From the NCBI RefSeq assembly GCF_008017805.1, contig NZ_VRTT01000031.1, forward strand, positions 1 through 64,000: 64,000 bases of DNA. The letters are read 5' to 3'. Within the stretch, counting starts at the first letter, position 1, and each line of letters opens with the position of its first letter. The notes beneath the pieces were generated by a model. The model was given only the letters and a program-made list of their open reading frames with translations, was not told the DNA's origin and did no database searches. Made by a program: the position numbers and the translations under genes. This DNA is from Paenibacillus sp. N3.4. GTDB taxonomy: Bacteria; Bacillota; Bacilli; Paenibacillales; NBRC-103111. Positions 7,484 to 14,891 of the stretch are shown one piece after another.

Positions 7484-8143
7484 ATGCAATTAAGTGTCTG
7501 GAAACATTGGTTTCATAAAAGAAAACATTCGGATTCAATAGATAGCACGGCTATTATAGGAAAGAAACCGGTTATCCCGGAAGAAATTGAGGAAGTCATT
7601 CAGCAGTTTTTTCGTACGTACAACCATTTCAAAGGGGCTAGAAGCCTACAGACAGATACCTTTATCAAAGAGGTATTCTATGCGACTAAGCAAGATCCAA
7701 GAGACCAAAGTACAATTGAAGATATGGAAGCTTACATTCAACGTAAGAATGGCCTTCGTCTGCGTTTGAAGTCTTATGAGGTTGATGAATTTCTGCCGTT
7801 AAGTGATCAGGTTTGCATGATCGGTGTAACGAGAGAATTCAGCAACCAGCAAAGAAATCGTGTGCTTTATTTTATTATCAAAGAGGAAGGGGCTTGGCGG
7901 TTTCACCATATTGCAAGGTCTCACCATGGAAGAGTGTTGGATAAATTTCAGGTAAAAGAGCAGACAGGCTTCGTGGTAGGCAACGATAAGGCCGCTCTCC
8001 TGTTTCTGACGCACTCCCAATCCTTAGATGCAGCCACCTTTATGCTGGGTGATTATGTGCATGCGGAAGGATACTTGGAAGTGGAGCAAGAAGTGGGAGA
8101 TCAATTGTATTATCGCATGGTTCGGATGAATCGCGTGCACTAG
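7484..8143 (+). CDS. conserved-looking hypothetical protein
   Basis: 219 residues, soluble, with no signal peptide or membrane helix. Basic start (MQLSVWKHWFHKRKH), then an alpha/beta pattern; residues 30-90 resemble the helical opening of NTF2-like folds, but this is weak. A TATAAT-like hexamer at 7440-7445 puts the transcript start near 7450, which argues against the longer frames starting at 7328 or 7451. The ribosome binding site for 7484 (GAAAGAGAG) is a little far, and a GTG at 7472 is possible. It stands alone between two terminators. Function unknown. Confidence 0.65.
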   Translation: MQLSVWKHWFHKRKHSDSIDSTAIIGKKPVIPEEIEEVIQQFFRTYNHFKGARSLQTDTFIKEVFYATKQDPRDQSTIEDMEAYIQRKNGLRLRLKSYEVDEFLPLSDQVCMIGVTREFSNQQRNRVLYFIIKEEGAWRFHHIARSHHGRVLDKFQVKEQTGFVVGNDKAALLFLTHSQSLDAATFMLGDYVHAEGYLEVEQEVGDQLYYRMVRMNRVH

Positions 8144-8197
8144 AAGATATATCTCCATTCGGCCAATAGCCGGATTAACGAGAGAATGAACGGCCAT

Positions 8198-8254
8198 TAC
8201 CGACAAGAAAAAAGGCGTAGGCTTTGCTCACAGGAGTAACGCTTATTTTTTGTC
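8198..8254. terminator. bidirectional terminator between convergent genes
   Basis: GACAAGAAAAAAGGCGTA and the inverse GCGTTA...TTTTTTGTC flank a loop, with an A-run on one arm and a T-run on the other. It sits between two convergent genes and overlaps the 3' end of the glycosyltransferase gene. Confidence 0.7.
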
Positions 8255-9439
8255 GGTCCGTTTTGAGTCTTTTTTCCTTTTTAATTCATTCAGGGAGTAG
8301 AAAGTCCCTCTCCAATAAATACCGCCTTGTTTCCAAGTCAGCCAGACAGAACGAACGATGGTGTAAAGGAGCAGTGAGGCACTCACGGGCAGCAGAAAGG
8401 CCTCATCGCCGTGCTTGCTCATTAGACGGAACATTAATTTTCGGTACAGCCAAATTTGTAAGATAACCGTGATTGCAAAGGCGGCTCCACGCCAGTCCCA
8501 GAGAAAAATAAGACCGAGCCAAGGGAAAATAAAGAAAATGAGCTGCCCCAGGCAGGCAAGCAGGGCAATCGTAAAGCTGTAATGGAAGCCTGAAAAAAGG
8601 TTTTTCTCCAGTCCGATGATGGCTTCTTTGAGGGAACGATACCACTCGACTTGGAGAGTGTGTTTACCGGAAAGAACCCTCTGTTTAAATCCGGCACGCT
8701 TGACTGAAATTCCTAATTGAAGGTCATCATCGGGCCTTAGCGCAATAGCTTGGTGTGTGCCAATTGCTTCATAAGCGCTGCGGCTTAGCATATTGAAGGC
8801 ACCGATACCGATGCCTTGTCCACGTGGATTGTCTATATTGGCTCGCCAAGGACGAACGAATAAGGAAAAAGAAAAGAGGAAGAAATGGACAAACCCTTTA
8901 AGTAAGGCGCTTCGCGCAATCATGTTTGGCGTCAGGGTAAGGTGATGGACTTCTTTCTCTTTCATAAAAGTCACAGCATCCGAAATCGTCCCAGGTGAGA
9001 AAATAATATCTGCATCGGTAAAAAGCAAATACTGGCCTCTTGCTTGTTGATAGCCTTGGTAAAGAGCGTGGTTCTTGCCTAGCCAGCCTTCGGGCAGATG
9101 GGTAATGTGAATAATTCGCAGCGGCGTTTGGATATTTTGCTTTTGTTCAGACCATCTCCGCAGTTCATCGAGTCGGACGCCTGTGGCGTCTTGAGATCGA
9201 TCATTGACAGTAATGATCTCAAGTCTCGGATAATTTTGGGACAGTAAATGTCGGACGGTTTCTAAGATCGTGCCCTCTTCTTCTTTGGCTGCAAGAATGA
9301 CAGAAACGAGAGGGGGTTTATCCGGAAGCTTAGTTGATTTGGGCAATGTATGAAGTAAATGCAATCCTTTATGCGTGTCCAAGGTGATCAGAATCCAGTA
9401 AAGGAGGGTCAAGATCGCGATGATTCCGAGAGTAGACAT
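8243..9439 (-). CDS. family 2 glycosyltransferase, membrane-bound
   Basis: 398 residues. N-terminal helix (residues 2-19), a GT-A catalytic domain (about 45-240) and three to four C-terminal helices (about 275-370). Catalytic signs are VSVILAAKEE near the start of the domain, FTDADI (metal-binding DxD-like), RPDDDLQLG and QVEWYRS (a variant of the Q/RxxRW motif). It most resembles glycosyltransferases of the CrtQ type that act on carotenoid or lipid acceptors; the substrate cannot be told from sequence alone and no carotenoid genes are adjacent. AAGGAGGTG lies five bases before the ATG. Confidence 0.85.
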   Translation of the reverse strand: MSTLGIIAILTLLYWILITLDTHKGLHLLHTLPKSTKLPDKPPLVSVILAAKEEEGTILETVRHLLSQNYPRLEIITVNDRSQDATGVRLDELRRWSEQKQNIQTPLRIIHITHLPEGWLGKNHALYQGYQQARGQYLLFTDADIIFSPGTISDAVTFMKEKEVHHLTLTPNMIARSALLKGFVHFFLFSFSLFVRPWRANIDNPRGQGIGIGAFNMLSRSAYEAIGTHQAIALRPDDDLQLGISVKRAGFKQRVLSGKHTLQVEWYRSLKEAIIGLEKNLFSGFHYSFTIALLACLGQLIFFIFPWLGLIFLWDWRGAAFAITVILQIWLYRKLMFRLMSKHGDEAFLLPVSASLLLYTIVRSVWLTWKQGGIYWRGTFYSLNELKRKKDSKRTDKK

Positions 9440-9555
9440 GCTGCACCTCCTTGTGAAAGAATAGAATTTGATCGCATTATATCATTCATCAGCAGGAAGA
9501 AGGAAATTTTCCAAATGGCGTGTGCGTGTGGAGTCGGCTTATGGAGGAAAAGGAT

Positions 9556-10113
9556 ATGAACGCAGAGCAGTACGGGAAGATTAAGAATAAAAGACCGGAA
9601 ATCCAATATTGGGAAAAGATGGATGGGGTGCAGCTGAGCCTGTTTCTGGAGGCAATTGGACAGGAGCTTGTTCTAAAGCCGCATGAGCTGGCTTTTGTAT
9701 GTATAGGAACAGATCGTTCGACGGGGGATGCGCTGGGACCTCTCGTTGGCTCAAGACTTGAAGAGCTGGGTTATCCCCATGTGATAGGTACGTTGGAGTC
9801 TCCTTGTGATGCCAGCAATTTGGCGGGGAGATTGCAGGAGGTTCCTGATGACTGTCTAGTTATCGCGATTGACGCCTGCTTGGGCCAAAAGTTGTCTGTG
9901 GGTCAATACCAAGTATCCAATCAGCCTTTAGCTCCCGGTAAGTCTGTAGGGAAAGCATTACCGCTTATCGGAGATTACACCATTGCTGCCATCGTAAATG
10001 CGGATGGACCCAAACCGTATAGCGTTCTTCAAACGACTTCGCTTCATCACGTGTTGAAGATGGCTAAAGAAATAACGAAGGCTATTAACTATGCTTTTCC
10101 AATGCAGATGTAA
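9556..10113 (+). CDS. yyaC: YyaC-like (DUF1256) spore protease-related protein
   Basis: 185 residues. GTDRSTGDALGPLVGSRLEE and the later IAIDACLG are hallmarks of YyaC, related in fold to the spore germination protease GPR and HybD-type maturation proteases. The D in GTDRSTGD and in AIDACLG match conserved acidic positions. YyaC proteins are restricted to spore formers; their role is poorly defined. GGAGGAAAAGG fits the start at 9556; an upstream ATG at 9541 overlaps that site and is less likely. Confidence 0.88.
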   Translation: MNAEQYGKIKNKRPEIQYWEKMDGVQLSLFLEAIGQELVLKPHELAFVCIGTDRSTGDALGPLVGSRLEELGYPHVIGTLESPCDASNLAGRLQEVPDDCLVIAIDACLGQKLSVGQYQVSNQPLAPGKSVGKALPLIGDYTIAAIVNADGPKPYSVLQTTSLHHVLKMAKEITKAINYAFPMQM

Positions 10114-10154
10114 AGATGCAGGCAACTGGGATATTTTGAACGGAGGAAACAGGA

Positions 10155-11960
10155 GTGGGATTCGGAGAATATAGGGGAGGACCTCCTAGCAGTAGAAATC
10201 GTCCTAAGGCGAAACTGAAGGATGTTTCGGTTAAACGGATATTGCAATTATTTAGGCATTATTGGGGACAATTGATTGTGATCGTTGGTTTGGCACTGTT
10301 TGCAGCAGTCATTGGCTTGATACCGCCGCTGGTGATGAAAGAAATCATCGATAAGGCTATACCGCAAAGAGATATGAAGCTTTTAGCGGAAATGGCGGCT
10401 CTCATGGTTGTACTCCCGCTTTTGAGCGGTGTGCTCGGTGTTTGGCAGAACCACTTGAATAGCAAAGTTACTCAAGGTGTTATTCGAGACTTAGGACAAA
10501 CGCTGTTTCATAATTTGCAGCGGCAGTCCATGGCTTTCTTTACCGAGGCAAGGTCGGGTGAAATTGTTCAGCGAATAACTGGGGATGTACAGGCCGTACA
10601 AGGTGTAGTGACTTCTCTCGTCGTTTCTTCCATTACGCAAATCGTCATCGTGATGACGACACTAACTATTTTGTTTGCCCTAGATTGGAAACTGGCTATA
10701 ATTGCAGTACTTATACTTCCGCTCTTTATGCTGCCAGTTAAGAAAGTATCCAAGGTTCGCAAAGAGCTGCGTATGGAAACACAAAAGGTTCGTTCTGATA
10801 TTACGGCGCAGCTAAGCGAAAATTTTGGTATATCCGGGGCTTTATTGACGCGTATTTTTGGAAGAGAGCGTCAGCAGGAGACGGAATTTACAACAATGAA
10901 CCATAAGGTTATGGATTTGGAGCTGCGCTTAAATCTGGTCGGTCGTTGGTTCGGCATGGCGACGAATACGCTCGGGCCGCTGGGCACAGCGATTATTTAT
11001 ATGTACGGAGGCTATTCTATCATCTCGGGGAATATGACGATAGGCGCAGTTGTCGCATTTGCTGCCTATCTGGGACGCCTTTATATGCCCGTAGCCACCT
11101 TACTTAATCTACAGGTCGAATTCGCTACGGCGCTCGGTGTGTTTCAACGGATTTTTGAATACCAGGACATGGTCCCTGATGTCATGGATAGGGAAAATGC
11201 GCGACCGCTGAAGGATGTCGCGGGGCGTGTGGCATATAAGCAGGTTTCTTTTGCTTATAAGCCTGGGCAGTACGCGCTGCGGGATATTACGTTCGACGCG
11301 CAGCCAGGCGAGATGGTGGCGCTTGTCGGGCCGAGCGGTGCGGGTAAATCAACGCTGATCGGCATGATCGCGCGGTTGTATGATCCGACGTCAGGCGTCG
11401 TCGAGGTCGATGGCGTGAACGTCCGCGACGTTCAGTTAGCTTCGCTGCGCGCGCAAATCGCTTACGTGACGCAGGAGTCGTTCTTGTTTCACGCGACGAT
11501 CGGGGACAACCTGCGCTTTGCGCGGGAGGATGCTACGCGTGAGGAACTGGAGGCTGCGTGCCGCCAAGCCTACATCCACGACTTTATCGTGTCGCTTCCC
11601 GAAGGGTACGACACGATGGTCGGAGAGCGCGGACACCGGCTCTCCGGCGGCGAGCGCCAGCGGATCGCGATTGCTCGCGCGATCCTGAAGCGTCCGCGCA
11701 TCCTCATCCTCGATGAGGCGACCTCGCACCTCGACTCGGAGTCCGAGTCCTATGTGCAGGCGGCGCTCGAGGAGCTGATGCAGGGGCGCACGACGCTCGT
11801 GATCGCCCACCGGCTCTCCACGGTGCTGGCGGCCAATCACATTCTGGTGATTGAAGCGGGCAGCGTCGTGGAACGAGGCACGCATAGCGAGCTGCTTGCG
11901 TTGGAAGGGCTATACGCCCGGTTGTACAGCACACAGTTTGCGAAGTCCGCGGAGGAGTAA
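10155..11960 (+). CDS. ABC exporter half-transporter (permease-ATPase fusion)
   Basis: 601 residues, the normal size for BmrA/MsbA-type half transporters that work as dimers. Six membrane helices (about 35-325) precede the ATPase: Walker A GPSGAGKST (392-400), Q-loop YVTQESF, signature LSGGERQR (496-503), Walker B ILILDEA (516-522) and H-loop IAHRLST. GTG start with GGAGG eight bases upstream. Substrate unknown; this subfamily exports lipids or drugs. The coding sequence becomes much richer in G+C from about 11,220, exactly over the ATPase domain. Confidence 0.92.
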   Translation: MGFGEYRGGPPSSRNRPKAKLKDVSVKRILQLFRHYWGQLIVIVGLALFAAVIGLIPPLVMKEIIDKAIPQRDMKLLAEMAALMVVLPLLSGVLGVWQNHLNSKVTQGVIRDLGQTLFHNLQRQSMAFFTEARSGEIVQRITGDVQAVQGVVTSLVVSSITQIVIVMTTLTILFALDWKLAIIAVLILPLFMLPVKKVSKVRKELRMETQKVRSDITAQLSENFGISGALLTRIFGRERQQETEFTTMNHKVMDLELRLNLVGRWFGMATNTLGPLGTAIIYMYGGYSIISGNMTIGAVVAFAAYLGRLYMPVATLLNLQVEFATALGVFQRIFEYQDMVPDVMDRENARPLKDVAGRVAYKQVSFAYKPGQYALRDITFDAQPGEMVALVGPSGAGKSTLIGMIARLYDPTSGVVEVDGVNVRDVQLASLRAQIAYVTQESFLFHATIGDNLRFAREDATREELEAACRQAYIHDFIVSLPEGYDTMVGERGHRLSGGERQRIAIARAILKRPRILILDEATSHLDSESESYVQAALEELMQGRTTLVIAHRLSTVLAANHILVIEAGSVVERGTHSELLALEGLYARLYSTQFAKSAEE

Positions 11961-12030
11961 GCGGCGCGACCGATATATGCATCTTTGCAGCATGGTGCTT
12001 TTTGTGCCTTGGACTGAGCTTGTCGTAAAT

Positions 12031-12072
12031 AACAAAAGGCGTACTTCCCAAAGCGGGAGTACGCCTTTTGTT
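12031..12072. terminator. bidirectional terminator
   Basis: AACAAAAGGCGTAC and GTACGCCTTTTGTT pair perfectly, with an inner CCC/GGG and a small loop. It lies between the convergent ABC exporter and the 12092-12691 gene. Confidence 0.92.
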
Positions 12073-12091
12073 GATTTTGCAATCATCTGAA

Positions 12092-12691
12092 CTATTTGAT
12101 AATGTTCGTGTTGTTCACATGCGAGCTTGAATTTTCGCTCATCGGCTGTTCATTAACATTCAACTTTTTACTTAGATCAACGGGTTCCTTCTCAAGCTTA
12201 ACCTCTTCACGCAGCAGATAGCTTAGAAACAAGACATAATAGGACACGATGATAAAGAATACACCGGCGGTTACGGGATCTTTTGTAAATTGAGTCGGAT
12301 CTGCGGGATTTAGGGTTGTTGGAGTAGATGAGACACCGATAAAAGCAAACCGATAGGCGACCCTGCCAAGAAAGAGGACGAGGACCGTGACTTCGACCCA
12401 CAAATGGGTGCGATAGTACCAACCATCGCTTCGCTGTTCGAAGCGGGTGTGGCGAATAGCGGTCAACCCGAGAGCGACGCCTGCTGCCAGTCCGATTAAA
12501 TAACCAATAAAGTGGATCGGATGGACGAAGCCCAATAAGAAAATGACAAGTCCAAGAAGACTGAAAAGGATTAGACGAAACTTCAGCCGGCCGGGAGAAA
12601 GCTTCTGAAAGCCGATGGTACGTTTGGTACGCCGATAAATAATAAAGGCAACGAGCAGAAAAGGAATCGCATAATGGGTCCAATCTTGCAT
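12092..12691 (-). CDS. membrane protein resembling CcdC/DUF1453 family
   Basis: 199 residues with about five membrane helices between residues 5 and 165 and a hydrophilic, asparagine-rich tail facing the cytoplasm or outside. The arrangement of a basic loop after helix 1 (YRRTKRTIGFQKLSP), two close helices, a DGWYYRTHLW loop and the following helix resembles DUF1453/CcdC-like proteins. That assignment is moderate. GGGAGGA precedes the ATG. It stands alone between a shared terminator and an upstream divergent gene pair. Confidence 0.65.
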   Translation of the reverse strand: MQDWTHYAIPFLLVAFIIYRRTKRTIGFQKLSPGRLKFRLILFSLLGLVIFLLGFVHPIHFIGYLIGLAAGVALGLTAIRHTRFEQRSDGWYYRTHLWVEVTVLVLFLGRVAYRFAFIGVSSTPTTLNPADPTQFTKDPVTAGVFFIIVSYYVLFLSYLLREEVKLEKEPVDLSKKLNVNEQPMSENSSSHVNNTNIIK

Positions 12692-12767
12692 AAGAGTTCC
12701 TCCCTATAAAATATCATTTCTATATTGTAACAAAATTAGGCAGCTTGTCATGATAAATATTATTCCG

Positions 12768-12796
12768 TTTACAAAAAACTGTCATACACTTAATAA
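12768..12796 (+). promoter_or_regulatory. promoter of the 12853-13778 gene pair
   Basis: TTTACA, 17 bases, TAATAA (or TAATAT shifted by three). It is 57 bases before the start codon at 12853 and fits a sigma-A promoter. Confidence 0.55.
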
Positions 12797-12852
12797 TATG
12801 GCGATAAACTTACTATTACACACAAAATGTGCAGCAAGGAGTTGAGAGGCAA

Positions 12853-13143
12853 ATGGCTCTAATTTCACATGTTAATGTATGTAATACCGATCAAGAAATT
12901 TACTGCTGTCTTCGTAATAAAATCGTTAAATTGGATGATAAACAGCGCGAGCAATTTTGTAGTGGATGTAAGATGTTCGCGGGAGATGCAAGCGGGCATG
13001 GAACTGGCGTAACCTGTGAATGGGAAGATGTGAGAATCGTCAGTAATCCTCATTTGGCACTAGATCCTCTTGAGGAATTTATCCATAATCAAATTCGTCA
13101 AGTACCACCTGACGGTCCCGCTTTATTTCTGTTTACAACCTGA
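12853..13143 (+). CDS. small cysteine-containing hypothetical protein
   Basis: 96 residues. A CC pair near residue 19 and a CSGC motif near 38-41, plus a later single Cys, suggest a metal site, but no family is recognised. AAGGAG lies 11 bases before the ATG at 12853. The stop codon overlaps the next start by one base (TGATG), so translation of the HAD phosphatase is probably coupled to this gene. Confidence 0.65.
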   Translation: MALISHVNVCNTDQEIYCCLRNKIVKLDDKQREQFCSGCKMFAGDASGHGTGVTCEWEDVRIVSNPHLALDPLEEFIHNQIRQVPPDGPALFLFTT

Positions 13144-13778
13144 TGGGAAAGCATATTCTGTTTGACTTCGATGGGACATTAGTCGATTCCAGAGCATTGC
13201 TCGTCAAGTTATATAATGAAATGGCAGTGCAGCATCGTTTTCGCCCCATACGCGACCAGGATATTGCGTTCCTGCGCACGCTTTCTATTACGGAACGTGT
13301 ACAGCAGTTAGGTGTTCCTGTTCTTCAAATTCCAAAGCTGATTGCCGCCGGAAGGCAGCTCTATCAAGAAAACATTCGTGCGCTCCAGATCGTACCGGGT
13401 ATGAAAGAAGTGGTCGCGAAAATTTCTGCGCAAGGGATGAGAAGTTCCATATTATCTTCAAATTCTACGGGCAATATCCGACTGTTCTTAAAAAATAATA
13501 AGCTGGATAGTGCATTCAAGGAAATTATTTCTGCCAAGCATATTTTTGGGAAGCACCACTCTATCCTCAAAGTCATGAAACAATGGGGTGTTTCCCCATC
13601 TCGTATGATTTATGTCGGCGATGAACTGCGGGACATTGAAGCTTGCAAAAAATTAGGAGTCCCTATTATAGCCGTTACATGGGGGTATGATGATTCTCGT
13701 CTGCTGCTCAGCGGAAAGCCTGATTACCTGGTCAACTCTCCATCAGAGCTGTTTAAAACGCTAATGGCCTTGACGTAA
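13143..13778 (+). CDS. HAD-superfamily phosphatase (phosphoglycolate phosphatase-like)
   Basis: 211 residues. Motif I FDFDGTLVDS carries nucleophile D8 and acid D10; motif II is ILSSNST; the lysine motif and motif III YVGDELRDIEACKKLG follow, then GVTWGY-like AVTWGY. A helical cap lies between residues 18 and 80. This matches Gph/PpaX-type small-molecule phosphatases; the substrate is not fixed by sequence. Its start overlaps the previous stop by one base. Confidence 0.88.
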   Translation: MGKHILFDFDGTLVDSRALLVKLYNEMAVQHRFRPIRDQDIAFLRTLSITERVQQLGVPVLQIPKLIAAGRQLYQENIRALQIVPGMKEVVAKISAQGMRSSILSSNSTGNIRLFLKNNKLDSAFKEIISAKHIFGKHHSILKVMKQWGVSPSRMIYVGDELRDIEACKKLGVPIIAVTWGYDDSRLLLSGKPDYLVNSPSELFKTLMALT

Positions 13779-13824
13779 TGTTAAGGTTCATTTTGTGTTG
13801 TATGAATTTAAAATTACATGAATC

Positions 13825-13852
13825 GCCGCATTCGCAGCAAGATGCGGCTCTT
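13825..13852 (+). terminator. possible terminator
   Basis: GCCGCAT pairs with ATGCGGC around a ten-base loop, followed by TCTTTAAA. The T-run is weak. It lies between the HAD phosphatase and lspA. Confidence 0.45.
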
Positions 13853-13915
13853 TAAATTGGCAGTTGGTTATCAAAATCATGTAAAATAGAGACAGAAGTG
13901 AATAGGAGGAAAGCC

Positions 13916-14389
13916 ATGTTATTTTATCTCATCGTACTCATAGTAACGGCAGCGGATCAGCTATCCAAAATATGGATTCGTTCCGTGCTTCAAGTAGGCG
14001 AATCGATGCCATTTTATAAAGACTTCATTTCTTTTACGTATTATCAAAATAGCGGAGCAGCAGGAAGTACGCTGCAGGGCGGCGCTCGGTATCTGGGCAT
14101 TTTGGCGGTCATCATTGTCGCGGTTATCGTGTATTATCGGCAAAAAGGGAAGCTTCCCGGCGTTCTGAAGCAATGCGGAGCTGCGTTCTTTGTAGGCGGG
14201 GCCATCGGAAATGGATTTGAACGATTATGGTATGGCAAAGTAACGGACTTTATTGTCTTTCACTCCGGCAACGGTGTTATGAATCTGGCTGATTTGGCGA
14301 TTAATGCAGGGGTCGTATTTTTCGTGTTGGACATGTTTTTCTCCTACAGAAAAAAAGTAGCCTTGACAAGCAAATCGTCGTTAGAGTAA
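13916..14389 (+). CDS. lspA: lipoprotein signal peptidase II
   Basis: 157 residues with four predicted helices, the usual LspA size. LspA cuts the signal peptide from prolipoproteins in the membrane after Lgt adds diacylglycerol. Conserved motifs are DQLSKIW (14-20), QNSGAAGST (44-52), GGAIGNGFER (94-103), VTDFIVF with catalytic D111 and NLADLAINAG with catalytic D126. The usual NxGAAF/W motif reads NSGAAGS, a mild variation. Start at 13916 fits AGGAGGA six bases upstream better than the GTG at 13898. At least two lipoproteins with lipoboxes are encoded elsewhere in the window. Confidence 0.9.
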   Translation: MLFYLIVLIVTAADQLSKIWIRSVLQVGESMPFYKDFISFTYYQNSGAAGSTLQGGARYLGILAVIIVAVIVYYRQKGKLPGVLKQCGAAFFVGGAIGNGFERLWYGKVTDFIVFHSGNGVMNLADLAINAGVVFFVLDMFFSYRKKVALTSKSSLE

Positions 14390-14488
14390 GTGGGTCTATT
14401 TAACTAGAGCAGTAGATCAAAAGTGCTATTTATGTTATTCTTCAACTAGATGGTATTTTTAAGCTTATGTTATTTAGGAGATGGTTTG

Positions 14489-14833
14489 ATGTCAGCAGAT
14501 CGACAAGCAGTAATCGATGAATTTTTTGGTATGATTCGTAAATTGAATCGTACGGGTTCAGATATTATGCACGTGCGTGATTTTTTCTGGAAGGTTTCCA
14601 GCATCCGCGCATTTGTCCCTCCGACAGTCGAATTCATGTGCGTTCTCAAAACGTATAATGCCGTATTGTTTCATGAATTCAAAAAATCATTAGTTCCCAA
14701 TACGAGTATGCATCTGCTCGCCGGCGTTCATATGGAGGCCGGAGATGCTTTAATGAGTTTGGGAATTACAAGCTTAGAGCAGCTCGAAAAGGCCGTTAAA
14801 GGCTATGTAAGGACCTCTGAGAGAGTATATTAG
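14489..14833 (+). CDS. hypothetical protein, helical
   Basis: 114 residues, no signal peptide or membrane helix, mostly helical by composition. GGAG lies before the ATG at 14489. A longer frame from 14450 has no ribosome binding site. It lies between lspA and a strong bidirectional terminator. No family recognised. Confidence 0.6.
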   Translation: MSADRQAVIDEFFGMIRKLNRTGSDIMHVRDFFWKVSSIRAFVPPTVEFMCVLKTYNAVLFHEFKKSLVPNTSMHLLAGVHMEAGDALMSLGITSLEQLEKAVKGYVRTSERVY

Positions 14834-14839
14834 CTTATC

Positions 14840-14885
14840 AACAAACAACCCAAGCGATGAAACCTATTCGCTTGGGTTGTTTGTT
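14840..14885. terminator. bidirectional terminator
   Basis: AACAAACAACCCAAGCGA and its exact inverse TCGCTTGGGTTGTTTGTT form an 18-bp perfect stem around a ten-base loop, between convergent genes. Confidence 0.92.
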
Positions 14886-14891
14886 GCAGAA

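Noticed and set aside
11436..12082. Minus-strand frames opposite the ABC exporter ATPase
   Set aside because: Shadow frames in a G+C-rich stretch; the plus-strand protein has all ABC motifs.
12829..12852. Longer start for the cysteine-containing protein (12829)
   Set aside because: The ribosome binding site AAGGAG lies inside this stretch and fits the ATG at 12853.
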